The position numbers and the translations under genes were made by a program. A stretch of 55,468 nt of DNA, from NCBI RefSeq assembly GCF_900113945.1, contig NZ_FORG01000026.1, positions 1 to 55,468 of the forward strand. Reading direction: 5' to 3'. Positions 1-12,947 of this stretch are shown one piece after another. How positions within the stretch are numbered: the first letter of the stretch is position 1; every line of letters begins with the position of its first letter. This DNA is from Xenorhabdus mauleonii (GTDB taxonomy: Bacteria > Pseudomonadota > Gammaproteobacteria > Enterobacterales > Enterobacteriaceae). Below the pieces are notes generated by a model. It was not told the DNA's origin. It made no database searches and was given only the letters and a program-made list of their open reading frames with translations.

Positions 1-105
<105 letters not shown>

Positions 106-127
106 TTTTTTAATGTGTTCATTTTGG

Positions 128-152
128 AAGGGCATCGACAGATGCCCTTTTT
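128..152 (+). terminator. Rho-independent terminator of tuf
   Basis: A perfect 9-bp stem (AAGGGCATC / GATGCCCTT) with the 4-nt loop GACA is followed directly by a T run. It starts 23 bases after the tuf stop and separates it from secE-nusG. Confidence 0.93.
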
Positions 153-495
153 ATACGTTGTTTTAAGATATTGTTTTTAAGATCTTCCCTTAAGAAATCT
201 CCTTAAGAACAGTTGTCTTAGGAAGAACCTATCTCATCAATGGTTGTTCATTAATAGCAACTTGATAGCAAGATAATTTGCTGTTTAGTGACTATTCTTA
301 ATTATTGGTGAGATAGGCTCTGATACAACGGATGGGCTTAAATATCATTAAGATAAAAAGTCCTACTGAATTATGGCGCCGAGTCAGATACAATTACAAT
401 TATCTTTGGGTTCGGTCTGATTTGTTTTGCTCTTGCGAGGCAAGCTGGCTATCTATTTACATCATAGTTACTTACATATAGTTACAGGTTGGTTT
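153..495 (+). promoter_or_regulatory. tuf-secE spacer, presumed secE-nusG promoter region
   Basis: This 343-bp stretch holds no convincing gene. It has two CTTAAG palindromes 13 bp apart (189-194 and 202-207) and AT-rich blocks. The secE-nusG promoter must lie here, because a terminator precedes the stretch, but I cannot pick one -35/-10 pair with confidence. An in-frame ATG at 427 precedes the true secE start and would add 23 residues not found in the family. Confidence 0.4.
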
Positions 496-879
496 ATGAG
501 TGCGAATAGCGATGCTCAAGAAAGCGGGCGTGGTCTTGATATAGCAAAATGGCTAGTGGTAGCAGTGCTGCTGGTGGTTGCTATTGTGGGTAATTATTAT
601 TACCGAGAGTATAACCTGCCTCTGCGCGCGATAGCTGTCGTTGCTATTGTTGCCTTTGCAGGAGCAGTTGCATTGTGGACTGCAAAGGGTAAATCTGCAT
701 TAGCATTTGCCCGTGAAGCCCGCATTGAAATGCGTAAAGTCATTTGGCCAACTCGCCAGGAAGCGCTGCACACAACATTGATTGTGGCGGCTGTAACAGC
801 TGTCATGTCTCTGATTTTGTGGGGGCTGGATGGTATTCTGGTGCGTTTAGTTTCATTTATTACAGGCCTGAGGTTTTAA
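496..879 (+). CDS. secE: Preprotein translocase subunit SecE
   Basis: SecE clamps the SecY channel in the inner membrane as part of SecYEG, through which unfolded proteins are exported. The 127-residue product has the E. coli length and three hydrophobic segments (about residues 18-37, 43-62 and 92-122). The conserved cytosolic amphipathic region with [12 protein letters not shown] precedes the last helix, and the C-terminal part from [12 protein letters not shown] onward matches E. coli. I chose ATG 496 because the protein then begins [13 protein letters not shown] as in other enterics. It is followed three bases later by nusG, the usual two-gene unit. Confidence 0.96.
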   Translation: MSANSDAQESGRGLDIAKWLVVAVLLVVAIVGNYYYREYNLPLRAIAVVAIVAFAGAVALWTAKGKSALAFAREARIEMRKVIWPTRQEALHTTLIVAAVTAVMSLILWGLDGILVRLVSFITGLRF

Positions 880-882
880 AAA

Positions 883-1428
883 ATGTCTGAATCCCCAAAA
901 AAGCGTTGGTATGTCATACAAGCATTTTCTGGGTTTGAAGGTCGTGTCGCTCAATCTCTGCGTGAACATATCAAACTACAAAACATGGAAGAGTCTTTCG
1001 GCGAAGTGATGGTGCCGACAGAAGAAGTGGTTGAGATCCGCAGTGGTCAGCGCCGCAAAAGCGAACGCAAATTCTTCCCAGGTTATGTCTTAGTACAGAT
1101 GGTAATGAACGATGATACCTGGCATCTGGTTCGTAATATACCTCGCGTAATGGGTTTTATTGGCGGCACGTCTGACCGCCCAGCACCAATTAGCGATAAA
1201 GAAGTTGATGCGATTATGAATCGTCTTCAGCAAGTTGGTGATAAGCCACGACCAAAAACTCTGTTCGAACCAGGCGAAATGGTTCGAGTCAGCGATGGTC
1301 CGTTTGCAGACTTTAATGGCATAGTCGAAGAAGTTGACTATGAAAAGAGCCGCTTAAAAGTTTCGGTTTCTATCTTTGGCCGTGCTACACCAGTTGAACT
1401 GGATTTCAGTCAGGTAGAAAAATCCTGA
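883..1428 (+). CDS. nusG: Transcription termination/antitermination factor NusG
   Basis: NusG binds RNA polymerase, raises elongation rate, and links it to Rho or to the ribosomal protein S10. The 181 residues match the family length. The N-terminal NGN domain (about 1-120) starts [19 protein letters not shown], and the C-terminal KOW domain (about 128-181) contains [18 protein letters not shown]. Only 3 bases separate it from secE, so they are co-transcribed. A terminator follows before rplK. Confidence 0.97.
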   Translation: MSESPKKRWYVIQAFSGFEGRVAQSLREHIKLQNMEESFGEVMVPTEEVVEIRSGQRRKSERKFFPGYVLVQMVMNDDTWHLVRNIPRVMGFIGGTSDRPAPISDKEVDAIMNRLQQVGDKPRPKTLFEPGEMVRVSDGPFADFNGIVEEVDYEKSRLKVSVSIFGRATPVELDFSQVEKS

Positions 1429-1459
1429 TTTGATGTTTAAGTAGGCGAAATGCTTGCAG

Positions 1460-1502
1460 AAGGTGTGAAATTAGAATACAATTTCGCGCCTTTTGTTTTT
1501 TA
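1460..1502 (+). terminator. Terminator between nusG and rplK
   Basis: A 13-bp RNA stem (1460-1472 with 1480-1492, including two G-U pairs) is followed by a T-rich run TTTTGTTTTTTAT. It sits 32 bases after the nusG stop and separates the secE-nusG unit from rplK. Confidence 0.82.
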
Positions 1503-1591
1503 TCTAGGCATTATTTAGATAATGTCTTTTCGATAAAATTCAGGCAAATGTTTTAAGTGGTCTGGTCTTTAAGACGGGGCCTAAATCGTCA

Positions 1592-1612
1592 GGGGAGCCT
1601 CATTCTTGAGGC
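1592..1612 (+). promoter_or_regulatory. Putative L1 autoregulatory site in the rplK leader
   Basis: The leader contains GGGGA followed by a perfect GCCTCA/TGAGGC hairpin with a 4-nt loop, 28 bases before the rplK start. In E. coli the L1 protein binds a similar hairpin in the L11 leader, mimicking its 23S rRNA site, and represses translation of rplKA. The match is by pattern and position; binding is inferred. Confidence 0.65.
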
Positions 1613-1639
1613 GATAATACCCATATAGAGGAAATTTAG

Positions 1640-2773
<1,134 letters not shown>

Positions 2774-3117
2774 TTTTAAGCTGAATAAAGCTTTACCTGA
2801 GCGCCAGATTTGTCTAAAATCTGACGCTTCAAATTTGCCAGATAGTGTGTTCAATGATACACACCCTTTGAAAAATAAGGTCATCGGCAAATAAACAAGT
2901 TTTCGGTTGGAGCTTGGCCTTAATCCAAGCCCCGTCCAAGACCGCAGGCGTAAGTGCGTAATAAATTACTTACTTAATATCCTGCGTAGACGGTGACAGA
3001 GCCAAATGAAATTTAATTTCTGGATTCTGCTCACCGTGTTTTAGCGCTCAGGCACATCCTGTGCTTTGAGTGAAGTGAGTTCCGGGTTTTCCCGGTTAAT
3101 CCAGGAGCAAGAAGCTA
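2774..3117 (+). promoter_or_regulatory. rplJ leader with predicted L10-L12 control region
   Basis: The 344 bp between rplA and rplJ is too long for a simple spacer and is structured. Segments such as GCTTGGCCTTAATCCAAGC (2912-2930) and CCGGGTTTTCCCGG (3082-3095) form hairpins. In E. coli the corresponding leader binds the L10-L12 complex for translational autocontrol and contains the rplJ promoter; position and length agree here. A weak candidate promoter (TTGCCA at 2835) lies early in the region. The exact protein-binding site cannot be assigned by eye. Confidence 0.6.
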
Positions 3118-3615
3118 ATGGCACTAAATCTTCAAGACAAACAAGCGATTGTTGCTGAAGTCAGCGAAGTAGCCAAAGGCGCGCTGTCTGCGGTTGTTGC
3201 GGATTCTCGTGGCGTTACCGTAGATAAAATGACTGAACTGCGCAAAGCATGTCGTGAAGCTGGCGTTAACGTACGTGTTGTACGTAATACCCTGCTGCGT
3301 CGTGCTGTTGAAGGTACCGAGTACGAGTGCCTGAAAGAAGCGTTTGTTGGTCCAACCTTGATTGCTTTCTCTTCTGAACATCCGGGCGCAGCTGCTCGTC
3401 TGTTCAAAGATTTCGCTAAAGCGAACCCAGCATTCGAGATTAAAGCGGCAGCCTTTGAAGGTGAGTTCATCCCAGGATCAAACATCGATCGTCTGGCAAC
3501 ACTCCCAACTTACGATGAAGCAATCGCACGCCTGATGGCAACCATGAAAGAAGCCTCTGCTGGCAAACTGGTTCGCACTCTGGCTGCGCTACGCGATCAG
3601 AAAGAAGCAGCTTAA
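3118..3615 (+). CDS. rplJ: 50S ribosomal protein L10
   Basis: L10 anchors dimers of L7/L12 on the ribosome stalk base and autoregulates the rplJL mRNA. The 165 residues begin [19 protein letters not shown], matching enteric L10, with the RNA-binding core around [16 protein letters not shown] (about 53-68) and a C-terminal helix that binds L12. CAGGAGCAAGAAGCT just before the ATG supplies the ribosome binding site. It is 63 bases upstream of rplL. Confidence 0.98.
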   Translation: MALNLQDKQAIVAEVSEVAKGALSAVVADSRGVTVDKMTELRKACREAGVNVRVVRNTLLRRAVEGTEYECLKEAFVGPTLIAFSSEHPGAAARLFKDFAKANPAFEIKAAAFEGEFIPGSNIDRLATLPTYDEAIARLMATMKEASAGKLVRTLAALRDQKEAA

Positions 3616-3660
3616 TTGCCTATTTCCTTCGTTGCTTTTTAACGTATAAACTTTTTCTGA

Positions 3661-4044
<384 letters not shown>

Positions 4045-4084
4045 GATCAGTCTGAAGTTCGCAGCCTGATATTTTAAGGCTGGC

Positions 4085-4115
4085 GGCTGGCGATTTTTTA
4101 ATCGCCAGCCTTTTT
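4085..4115 (+). terminator. rplL-rpoB attenuator
   Basis: A perfect 11-bp stem (GGCTGGCGATT / AATCGCCAGCC) with a 4-T loop precedes TTTTT. In E. coli a partial terminator at this site lets only a fraction of polymerases enter rpoBC, which sets the ratio of ribosomal protein to polymerase transcripts. Partial read-through is inferred from that homology. Confidence 0.88.
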
Positions 4116-4452
4116 GCGCTGTAAGGGCTTTGCTTGTTAAGGTGGTATCAAACACCTTGTTTTAACAACATTGTTCCACAGGCATTAAATCGGGGATTAG
4201 CCGCATTTCACACTGTTTAGCTGCTAATTAGCCCAGAATACTCCTTCCTATTGACGACTTAATATACTGCGTTCTCAGCTACGATCCACTCGGATAGCTC
4301 GGTAGTCAGGTAACGCAATGAAATGATTTAAGAGTAATAGCAATGAGTATTACGGAAAATAATCTATTTTCTGTTCGAAAAAAATAGTGTTGCCGAGTGC
4401 TGTCCTTAAGGGCGGACAGAGTGGGTCACTTATCAGCGAGCTGAGGAACCCT
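4116..4452 (+). other. Untranslated spacer before rpoB
   Basis: These 337 bp hold no gene. Short inverted segments are visible (AAGGTG at 4139-4144 pairs with CACCTT further on; GATTAGC near 4195 faces GCTAATTAGC near 4222), consistent with the RNase III-processed structure known between rplL and rpoB in E. coli. The processing site itself is not proven here. An upstream in-frame ATG at 4387 is not the rpoB start. Confidence 0.5.
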
Positions 4453-7400
4453 ATGGTTTACTCCTATACCGAGAAAAAACGTATTCGTAAGGATTTTGGT
4501 AAACGTCCACAAGTTTTGGATGTTCCATATCTTCTTTCTATCCAACTTGACTCGTTCCAGAAGTTTATCGAGCAAGATCCTGAAGGTCAAAATGGACTTG
4601 AAGCGGCCTTCCGTTCTGTGTTCCCAATTCAGAGCTATAGCGGCAGTTCCGAGCTGCAATATGTAAGCTACCGTCTTGGCGAGCCAGTTTTTGATGTTCA
4701 AGAGTGTCAGATCCGTGGTGTAACTTATTCCGCGCCACTGCGCGTTAAATTGCGCCTGGTGGTCTATGAGCGCGAAGCGCCAGAAGGCACAGTCAAAGAC
4801 ATCAAAGAGCAAGAAGTCTACATGGGTGAAATTCCACTCATGACTGATAACGGGACTTTCGTTATCAACGGTACTGAGCGCGTTATCGTATCTCAGTTAC
4901 ATCGTAGCCCAGGCGTTTTCTTTGACAGCGATAAGGGTAAAACCCATTCATCCGGTAAGGTACTGTATAATGCACGTATCATCCCTTACCGTGGTTCATG
5001 GTTGGATTTCGAGTTCGATCCAAAAGATAACTTGTTTGTGCGTATCGACCGCCGCCGTAAACTGCCGGCTTCGATTATTTTGCGCGCAATGGATTACTCA
5101 ACTGAAGACATCCTGAACCTGTTCTTCAACAAAACCATTTTCGAAATTCGCGACAACAAATTGCAGATGACTCTGGTTCCAGAACGTCTGCGTGGCGAGA
5201 CAGCTTCATTTGATATCGAAGCGAACGGAAAGGTTTATGTTGAAAAAGGCCGCCGTATCACCGCTCGTCATATTCGCCAGCTAGAAAAAGATCAGGTAAA
5301 TCTCATTGAAGTACCTGTTGAATATATCGCTGGTAAAGTTGTAGCGAAAGATTACATTGACCAGAACACAGGTGAAATCATCTGTGCTGCTAACATGGAA
5401 CTCTCTTTGGATCTGCTGGCACGTCTGAGTCAGTCTGGTCACAAATCTATCGAGACCCTGTTTACCAATGATCTGGACCACGGTGCATACATCTCCGAAA
5501 CGCTGCGTGTAGACCCAACGAATGATCGCCTGAGCGCATTGGTTGAAATCTATCGCATGATGCGTCCTGGTGAACCACCAACGCGTGAAGCCGCAGAAAA
5601 CCTGTTTGAGAACCTATTCTTCTCTGAAGATCGCTATGATCTGTCTGCGGTTGGTCGTATGAAATTCAACCGTTCACTGGATCGTGACGAAGTTGAAGGT
5701 TCCGGTATCCTGAGCAAAGAAGACATCATCGATGTGATGAAAAAGCTCATTGATATCCGTAACGGTAAAGGTGAAGTCGATGATATCGACCACTTGGGTA
5801 ACCGTCGTATCCGTTCCGTTGGTGAAATGGCTGAAAACCAGTTCCGTGTTGGTCTGGTGCGTGTAGAGCGTGCAGTAAAAGAGCGTTTGTCTCTTGGTGA
5901 TCTGGATACCCTGATGCCACAGGACATGATCAACGCTAAACCAATTTCTGCGGCAGTGAAAGAGTTCTTTGGCTCAAGCCAGCTGTCTCAGTTCATGGAT
6001 CAGAACAACCCACTGTCTGAAATTACCCACAAACGCCGTATTTCCGCGTTGGGCCCAGGTGGTTTGACCCGTGAACGTGCAGGCTTCGAAGTGCGAGACG
6101 TACACCCGACTCACTACGGTCGCGTATGTCCAATCGAAACGCCTGAAGGTCCAAACATCGGTCTGATTAACTCATTGTCCGTTTATGCGCGTACCAATGA
6201 GTATGGTTTCCTTGAAACACCTTACCGTTTAGTTCGTGATGGTGTAGTGACTGATGAAATTCACTACCTGTCTGCTATCGAAGAAGGTAACTACGTTATA
6301 GCGCAGGCTAACACCGTATTGGATGAAGAAGGCCACTTCGTTGAAGAATTGGTCACTTGCCGTCATTACGATGAATCCAGCTTGTTCAACCGTGATCAGG
6401 TTCAGTACATGGACGTTTCGACACAGCAGATCGTGTCCGTCGGTGCTTCCTTGATCCCATTCCTTGAACACGATGACGCCAACCGTGCATTGATGGGTGC
6501 AAACATGCAACGTCAGGCGGTTCCAACTTTGCGCGCAGACAAGCCGCTGGTCGGAACAGGTATGGAACGTGCAGTAGCGGTTGACTCCGGTGTAACCTCT
6601 GTTGCTAAACGTGGTGGTGTTGTTCAGTACGTTGACGCATCCCGTATCGTCATCAAGGTTAACGAAGATGAAATGTACGCGGGTGAAGCGGGCATTGATA
6701 TCTATAACCTGACCAAATATACCCGTTCTAACCAAAACACCTGTATCAACCAGATGCCATGTGTTTCTCTGGGCGAAATGGTAGAGCGTGGTGATGTGCT
6801 GGCTGATGGTCCATCCACTGACTTGGGTGAACTGGCTCTGGGTCAGAACATGCGCGTGGCGTTCATGCCATGGAATGGTTATAACTTCGAAGACTCCATC
6901 CTCGTATCTGAGCGTGTTGTTCAAGAAGACCGTTTCACAACAATTCACATTCAGGAATTGGCTTGTGTGTCCCGTGACACCAAACTGGGGCCTGAAGAGA
7001 TCACCGCTGACATCCCTAACGTAGGTGAAGCAGCGCTGTCTAAACTGGACGAATCCGGTATCGTTTATATCGGTGCGGAAGTGAAAGGTGGCGACATTCT
7101 GGTTGGTAAAGTGACACCAAAAGGTGAAACTCAATTAACACCAGAAGAAAAACTGCTGCGTGCGATCTTCGGTGAGAAAGCGTCTGACGTTAAAGACTCT
7201 TCTCTGCGCGTACCAAACGGCGTTTCTGGTACGGTTATCGACGTACAGGTCTTTACCCGTGATGGCGTAGAAAAAGACAAACGTGCTCTGGAAATCGAAG
7301 AGATGCAACTGCGTCAGGCGAAAAAAGACCTGACAGAAGAACTGCAAATTTTCGAAGCCGGCCTGTTTGCCCGTATTCACTCCGTACTGGTTTCCGGTGG

Positions 7401-8481
7401 CATTGAAGCTGAAAAACTCAGCAAACTGCCTCGTGAACGTTGGTTGGAGCTGGGCTTGGCTGACGAAGAAAAACAAAATCAGCTGGAGCAGTTGGCAGAA
7501 CAGTATGACGAACTGAAAACTGAGTTCGAGAAAAAACTGGATGCCAAACGTCGTAAGATCACTCAGGGCGATGATCTGGCACCTGGCGTGCTGAAAATTG
7601 TCAAAGTGTATCTGGCCGTGAAACGTCAGATCCAGCCTGGTGACAAGATGGCAGGTCGTCACGGTAACAAGGGTGTTATCTCCAAAATCAACCCGATCGA
7701 AGACATGCCTTACGATGAAAACGGGACTCCTGTCGACATCGTACTGAACCCGCTGGGCGTACCATCACGTATGAACATCGGTCAGATCTTGGAAACTCAC
7801 TTGGGTATGGCGGCAAAAGGTATTGGTGACAAAATCAATGCTATGCTGAAACAGCAGCAAGAAGTTGCCAAACTGCGTGAATTTATCCAGAAAGCTTACG
7901 ATCTGGGTGATGATACTCGCCAGCAAGTGGACCTGAACACTTTCACCGACGAAGAAGTGATGCGTCTGGCAGAAAACCTGAAAAAAGGTATGCCAATCGC
8001 GACACCAGTCTTTGACGGTGCGAAAGAAACCGAAATCAAAGAGCTGCTGAAACTGGGTGGCTTGCCGACTTCTGGTCAGATCACACTGTTTGACGGCCGT
8101 ACTGGTGAACAATTCGAGCGTCAAGTAACCGTTGGTTACATGTACATGCTGAAATTGAACCACTTGGTTGATGACAAGATGCACGCCCGTTCTACCGGTT
8201 CTTACAGCCTGGTTACTCAGCAGCCGCTGGGTGGTAAGGCACAGTTCGGTGGTCAGCGCTTCGGTGAGATGGAAGTGTGGGCATTGGAAGCATACGGTGC
8301 CGCGTACACCCTGCAAGAAATGCTCACCGTTAAATCCGACGATGTTAACGGTCGTACCAAGATGTATAAAAACATCGTGGATGGTAACCACCAGATGGAG
8401 CCAGGCATGCCGGAATCTTTCAACGTATTGCTGAAAGAAATCCGCTCGCTGGGTATCAACATCGAGCTGGAAGACGAGTAA
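4453..8481 (+). CDS. rpoB: RNA polymerase subunit beta
   Basis: RpoB forms half of the RNA polymerase active-site cleft. ATG 4453 gives 1342 residues, exactly the E. coli length, starting [16 protein letters not shown]; the upstream ATG at 4387 would add 22 residues unlike the family. The rifampicin-binding cluster (about residues 505-535; [15 protein letters not shown] then [13 protein letters not shown]) is identical to the sensitive E. coli form. Also visible are [15 protein letters not shown] and the C-terminal [20 protein letters not shown]. It is co-transcribed with rpoC 148 bases downstream. Confidence 0.98.
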   Translation: MVYSYTEKKRIRKDFGKRPQVLDVPYLLSIQLDSFQKFIEQDPEGQNGLEAAFRSVFPIQSYSGSSELQYVSYRLGEPVFDVQECQIRGVTYSAPLRVKLRLVVYEREAPEGTVKDIKEQEVYMGEIPLMTDNGTFVINGTERVIVSQLHRSPGVFFDSDKGKTHSSGKVLYNARIIPYRGSWLDFEFDPKDNLFVRIDRRRKLPASIILRAMDYSTEDILNLFFNKTIFEIRDNKLQMTLVPERLRGETASFDIEANGKVYVEKGRRITARHIRQLEKDQVNLIEVPVEYIAGKVVAKDYIDQNTGEIICAANMELSLDLLARLSQSGHKSIETLFTNDLDHGAYISETLRVDPTNDRLSALVEIYRMMRPGEPPTREAAENLFENLFFSEDRYDLSAVGRMKFNRSLDRDEVEGSGILSKEDIIDVMKKLIDIRNGKGEVDDIDHLGNRRIRSVGEMAENQFRVGLVRVERAVKERLSLGDLDTLMPQDMINAKPISAAVKEFFGSSQLSQFMDQNNPLSEITHKRRISALGPGGLTRERAGFEVRDVHPTHYGRVCPIETPEGPNIGLINSLSVYARTNEYGFLETPYRLVRDGVVTDEIHYLSAIEEGNYVIAQANTVLDEEGHFVEELVTCRHYDESSLFNRDQVQYMDVSTQQIVSVGASLIPFLEHDDANRALMGANMQRQAVPTLRADKPLVGTGMERAVAVDSGVTSVAKRGGVVQYVDASRIVIKVNEDEMYAGEAGIDIYNLTKYTRSNQNTCINQMPCVSLGEMVERGDVLADGPSTDLGELALGQNMRVAFMPWNGYNFEDSILVSERVVQEDRFTTIHIQELACVSRDTKLGPEEITADIPNVGEAALSKLDESGIVYIGAEVKGGDILVGKVTPKGETQLTPEEKLLRAIFGEKASDVKDSSLRVPNGVSGTVIDVQVFTRDGVEKDKRALEIEEMQLRQAKKDLTEELQIFEAGLFARIHSVLVSGGIEAEKLSKLPRERWLELGLADEEKQNQLEQLAEQYDELKTEFEKKLDAKRRKITQGDDLAPGVLKIVKVYLAVKRQIQPGDKMAGRHGNKGVISKINPIEDMPYDENGTPVDIVLNPLGVPSRMNIGQILETHLGMAAKGIGDKINAMLKQQQEVAKLREFIQKAYDLGDDTRQQVDLNTFTDEEVMRLAENLKKGMPIATPVFDGAKETEIKELLKLGGLPTSGQITLFDGRTGEQFERQVTVGYMYMLKLNHLVDDKMHARSTGSYSLVTQQPLGGKAQFGGQRFGEMEVWALEAYGAAYTLQEMLTVKSDDVNGRTKMYKNIVDGNHQMEPGMPESFNVLLKEIRSLGINIELEDE

Positions 8482-8629
8482 ATCGTTTTCCCGCTGGTAC
8501 TGTCCGGCATGAAAATGCCGGGCGGTTTACCAGCCAGTGGTTGCACTGGTCCCAGTGGTTATACTGGTTATAGAGGGGAGCGGCATGGGCCGCTCACCTA
8601 ACAGGTCTAACTCCGACAGGAGCCATTTC

Positions 8630-11600
8630 GTGAAAGACTTATTGAAGTTTCTGAAAGCCCAAACTAAGACCGAAGAGTTTGATGCGATCAAAATTGCTCT
8701 GGCCTCTCCAGATATGATCCGTTCGTGGTCATTCGGGGAAGTAAAAAAGCCGGAAACCATTAACTACCGTACGTTCAAGCCTGAGCGTGACGGTCTTTTC
8801 TGTGCGCGTATTTTCGGGCCAGTAAAAGATTACGAATGCTTGTGTGGTAAATACAAGCGCTTAAAACACCGTGGTGTGATTTGTGAGAAGTGTGGCGTTG
8901 AAGTAACCCAGACCAAAGTTCGTCGTGAACGTATGGGGCACATTGAGCTGGCATCTCCTACCGCTCACATCTGGTTCCTGAAATCTCTGCCATCCCGCAT
9001 CGGTTTGCTGCTGGACATGCCTCTGCGTGACATTGAGCGTGTACTGTACTTTGAATCCTATGTGGTTGTTGAAGGCGGCATGACCAGCCTTGAGCGCAGT
9101 CAAATCCTGACTGAAGAACAGTATCTGGATGCGCTGGAAGAATTCGGTGATGAATTTGATGCAAAAATGGGTGCAGAAGCGATCCAGTCTTTGCTGAAAA
9201 ATATGGATCTGGAAAACGAGTGTGAAACTTTGCGTGAAGAGTTGAATGAAACTAACTCTGAAACCAAGCGCAAGAAGCTGACCAAGCGTATTAAATTGCT
9301 GGAAGCTTTCATTCAGTCTGGCAACAAACCAGAGTGGATGGTTCTGACCGTTCTGCCAGTTCTGCCACCAGACCTGCGTCCATTGGTTCCATTGGATGGC
9401 GGTCGTTTTGCAACTTCAGACTTGAACGATCTGTATCGTCGCGTTATTAACCGTAACAACCGTCTGAAACGTCTGCTGGATCTGGCTGCGCCAGATATCA
9501 TCGTACGTAACGAAAAACGTATGTTGCAAGAAGCGGTTGATGCACTGTTGGATAACGGCCGTCGCGGTCGTGCAATTACCGGTTCCAACAAGCGTCCTCT
9601 GAAATCCTTGGCAGACATGATCAAGGGTAAACAGGGTCGTTTCCGTCAGAACCTGCTGGGTAAACGTGTTGACTACTCAGGCCGTTCTGTAATTACCGTA
9701 GGTCCATACCTGCGTCTGCATCAGTGTGGTCTTCCTAAGAAGATGGCACTGGAGCTGTTCAAGCCATTTATTTACGGCAAGCTGGAATTGCGTGGTCTGG
9801 CGACTACCATCAAAGCAGCCAAGAAAATGGTTGAGCGTGAAGAAGCAGTCGTATGGGATATCCTGGATGAAGTGATCCGTGAGCACCCAGTTCTGCTGAA
9901 CCGTGCACCGACCCTTCACCGTTTGGGTATTCAGGCATTCGAACCTGTTCTGATCGAAGGTAAAGCTATTCAGTTGCACCCATTGGTGTGTGCGGCTTAT
10001 AACGCCGACTTCGATGGTGACCAGATGGCTGTTCACGTACCGCTGACACTGGAAGCCCAGTTGGAAGCACGTGCGCTGATGATGTCTACCAACAACATCC
10101 TGTCTCCAGCGAGCGGTGAACCAATCATCGTTCCATCTCAGGACGTTGTATTGGGTCTGTACTACATGACCCGTGACTGTGTTAACGCGAAAGGCGAAGG
10201 CATGGTTCTGAGCGGTCCTAAAGAAGCAGAGCGTGTTTACCGCGCAGGTCTGGCTTCTCTGCACGCTCGCGTTAAAGTTCGTATCACTGAAGAAGTGAGA
10301 GATGGCGAAGGCAATGTCACTGTTAATACAGGTTTGGTTGATACCACTGTAGGCCGTGCCATCCTGTGGATGATCGTACCGAAAGGTCTGCCATACTCAC
10401 TGATTAACCAGGCGCTGGGTAAAAAAGCAATCTCCAGAATGCTGAATACCTGTTATCGCGTACTGGGTCTGAAACCAACTGTTATCTTGGCTGACCAGAC
10501 CATGTATACCGGTTTTGCTTACGCTGCCCGTTCTGGGGTATCCGTAGGTATCGACGACATGGTCATTCCTGAGAAGAAAGAAGGCATCATCGCGGAAGCG
10601 GAAGCGGAAGTGGCCGAAATTCAGGAACAGTTCCAGTCAGGTCTGGTAACTGCTGGCGAACGCTATAACAAAGTTATCGATATCTGGGCTGCGGCGAACG
10701 AACGTGTTGCTAAAGCGATGATGGAAAACCTGTCTACTGAAACTGTTATCAACCGTAACGGTGAAGAAGAACAGCAGGTTTCTTTCAACAACATCTTTAT
10801 GATGGCGGACTCCGGTGCTCGTGGTTCTGCTGCTCAGATCCGTCAGTTGGCGGGTATGCGTGGTCTGATGGCGACTCCAGATGGTTCGATTATCGAAACC
10901 CCAATCACCGCGAACTTCCGTGAAGGTCTGAACGTACTCCAGTACTTCATCTCAACCCACGGTGCTCGTAAAGGTCTTGCGGATACCGCATTGAAAACGG
11001 CGAACTCCGGTTACCTGACTCGTCGTCTGGTTGACGTTGCCCAAGACTTGGTTGTGACTGAAGATGACTGTGGCACTCACGACGGTATCCTGATGACTCC
11101 GGTTATCGAAGGTGGTGACGTTAAAGAGCCACTGCGTGAGCGCGTACTGGGTCGTGTAACGGCTGAAGATGTTTTGAAGCCAGGTACAGCGGACATTCTG
11201 GTTTCACGTAACACTCTGCTGAACGAAAAATGGTGTGATCTGTTAGAAGAAAACTCCGTTGACAGCGTGAAAGTACGCTCCGTAGTAAGTTGTGAAACTG
11301 ACTTCGGTGTTTGTGCTAAGTGTTATGGTCGTGACCTTGCTCGTGGTCATATCATCAACAAAGGTGAAGCTGTTGGTGTTATCGCGGCACAGTCAATCGG
11401 TGAGCCGGGTACACAGCTGACGATGCGTACGTTCCACATCGGTGGTGCGGCATCTCGTGCGGCAGCAGAATCCAGCATTCAGGTTCGTAACAAAGGTCAA
11501 TTGAAACTCAGCAACGCTAAGTTTGTTACAAACTCTGCGGGCAAATTGGTTATTACCTCCCGTAATACTGAATTGCGTCTGATCGATGACTTCGGTCGTA

Positions 11601-12856
11601 CCAAAGAAAGCTATAAAGTGCCTTACGGCTCGGTATTGGCGAAAGGTGATGGTGAAGCAGTAACCGGCGGTGAAACCGTTGCAAACTGGGATCCGCATAC
11701 CATGCCAGTCGTGAGTGAAGTATCCGGTATCATTCAGTTCTATGACATGGTTGATGGCCAGACCATTACTCGTCAGACGGACGAATTGACTGGTTTGTCT
11801 TCACTGGTAGTTCTGGACAGTGCAGAGCGTACTGGTAGCGGTAAAGACCTGCGTCCAGCACTGCGTATTGTCGATGCTCAAGGCAATGACGTTCTGATCC
11901 CAGGAACGGATATGCCTGCACAGTACTTCCTGCCGGGTAAAGCAATTGTTCAGCTGGAAGATGGTGTTTCTATCTCCGCGGGTGATACGTTGGCGCGTAT
12001 TCCTCAGGAATCTGGCGGTACGAAAGATATCACCGGTGGTCTGCCACGCGTTGCAGACCTGTTCGAAGCTCGTCGTCCGAAAGAGCCTGCTATCCTGGCA
12101 GAAATCAGCGGTATCGTTTCCTTCGGTAAAGAAACTAAAGGTAAACGCCGTCTGGTAATCAGCCCACTGGATGGTGGTGATGCTTACGAAGAGATGATCC
12201 CTAAATGGCGTCAGCTCAACGTGTTCGAAGGTGAGGTTGTTGAACGTGGTGACGTGATCTCCGATGGCCCAGAATCTCCACATGATATTCTGCGTCTTCG
12301 TGGTGTTCACGCGGTAGCCCGTTACATTACCAACGAAGTACAGGAAGTTTACCGTCTGCAAGGCGTTAAGATTAACGATAAACACATCGAAGTTATCGTT
12401 CGTCAGATGCTGCGTAAAGCGACTATCGCGAACGCCGGTAGCTCCGAATTCCTCGAAGGCGAGCAGGTTGAATACGCGCGTGTTAAAGTCGCGAACCGTA
12501 AGCTGGAGTTGGATGGTAAAGTACCAGCGACTTTCCACCGTGACCTGTTGGGTATCACCAAGGCATCACTGGCAACAGAATCCTTCATCTCTGCGGCGTC
12601 GTTCCAGGAAACAACCCGCGTACTGACTGAAGCAGCTGTTGCAGGTAAACGTGATGAATTGCGTGGCCTGAAAGAGAACGTTATTGTTGGTCGTCTGATC
12701 CCTGCGGGTACAGGTTATGCTTACCATCAGGATCGCATCCGCCGCCGTCACGAAAATGAAGTGGTTGAAGCACCACAAGTTAGCGTTGATGAAGCGACTG
12801 CAAACCTTGCTGAATTGTTGAATGCTGGTTTCGGTAGCAGCAGCGATAATGATTAA
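8630..12856 (+). CDS. rpoC: RNA polymerase subunit beta'
   Basis: RpoC supplies the catalytic magnesium site of RNA polymerase. I place the start at GTG 8630, preceded by ACAGGAG at the right spacing; this gives 1408 residues starting [13 protein letters not shown], one more than E. coli. A longer frame from 8537 is not supported by homology. The N-terminal zinc site ([20 protein letters not shown], about 70-88) and the NADFDGD metal-binding motif (about 460-466) are intact. The second zinc site ([16 protein letters not shown]) is also present. It ends the operon, followed by a strong terminator. Confidence 0.97.
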   Translation: MKDLLKFLKAQTKTEEFDAIKIALASPDMIRSWSFGEVKKPETINYRTFKPERDGLFCARIFGPVKDYECLCGKYKRLKHRGVICEKCGVEVTQTKVRRERMGHIELASPTAHIWFLKSLPSRIGLLLDMPLRDIERVLYFESYVVVEGGMTSLERSQILTEEQYLDALEEFGDEFDAKMGAEAIQSLLKNMDLENECETLREELNETNSETKRKKLTKRIKLLEAFIQSGNKPEWMVLTVLPVLPPDLRPLVPLDGGRFATSDLNDLYRRVINRNNRLKRLLDLAAPDIIVRNEKRMLQEAVDALLDNGRRGRAITGSNKRPLKSLADMIKGKQGRFRQNLLGKRVDYSGRSVITVGPYLRLHQCGLPKKMALELFKPFIYGKLELRGLATTIKAAKKMVEREEAVVWDILDEVIREHPVLLNRAPTLHRLGIQAFEPVLIEGKAIQLHPLVCAAYNADFDGDQMAVHVPLTLEAQLEARALMMSTNNILSPASGEPIIVPSQDVVLGLYYMTRDCVNAKGEGMVLSGPKEAERVYRAGLASLHARVKVRITEEVRDGEGNVTVNTGLVDTTVGRAILWMIVPKGLPYSLINQALGKKAISRMLNTCYRVLGLKPTVILADQTMYTGFAYAARSGVSVGIDDMVIPEKKEGIIAEAEAEVAEIQEQFQSGLVTAGERYNKVIDIWAAANERVAKAMMENLSTETVINRNGEEEQQVSFNNIFMMADSGARGSAAQIRQLAGMRGLMATPDGSIIETPITANFREGLNVLQYFISTHGARKGLADTALKTANSGYLTRRLVDVAQDLVVTEDDCGTHDGILMTPVIEGGDVKEPLRERVLGRVTAEDVLKPGTADILVSRNTLLNEKWCDLLEENSVDSVKVRSVVSCETDFGVCAKCYGRDLARGHIINKGEAVGVIAAQSIGEPGTQLTMRTFHIGGAASRAAAESSIQVRNKGQLKLSNAKFVTNSAGKLVITSRNTELRLIDDFGRTKESYKVPYGSVLAKGDGEAVTGGETVANWDPHTMPVVSEVSGIIQFYDMVDGQTITRQTDELTGLSSLVVLDSAERTGSGKDLRPALRIVDAQGNDVLIPGTDMPAQYFLPGKAIVQLEDGVSISAGDTLARIPQESGGTKDITGGLPRVADLFEARRPKEPAILAEISGIVSFGKETKGKRRLVISPLDGGDAYEEMIPKWRQLNVFEGEVVERGDVISDGPESPHDILRLRGVHAVARYITNEVQEVYRLQGVKINDKHIEVIVRQMLRKATIANAGSSEFLEGEQVEYARVKVANRKLELDGKVPATFHRDLLGITKASLATESFISAASFQETTRVLTEAAVAGKRDELRGLKENVIVGRLIPAGTGYAYHQDRIRRRHENEVVEAPQVSVDEATANLAELLNAGFGSSSDND

Positions 12857-12900
12857 GATTGAGATGAGTAGCATACCGTATTACGTGTAGCTAATCGTGG

Positions 12901-12932
12901 AATGCCCTCTCTTCGGAGAGGGCATTTTTTTT
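12901..12932 (+). terminator. Terminator of rplKAJL-rpoBC
   Basis: A perfect 11-bp stem (AATGCCCTCTC / GAGAGGGCATT) with a TTCG tetraloop runs into eight T residues. It begins 44 bases after the rpoC stop. Confidence 0.96.
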
Positions 12933-12947
12933 GGGTGGAACATTAAA

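Noticed and set aside
4426..8391. Long minus-strand open frames inside rpoB
   Set aside because: They are shadows of a highly expressed gene with strong codon bias, have no ribosome binding sites, and match no family I recognise.
12897..12947. Deacetylase starting at ATG 12897
   Set aside because: That start lies in the rpoC terminator and would put 17 residues ahead of a clear signal peptide.
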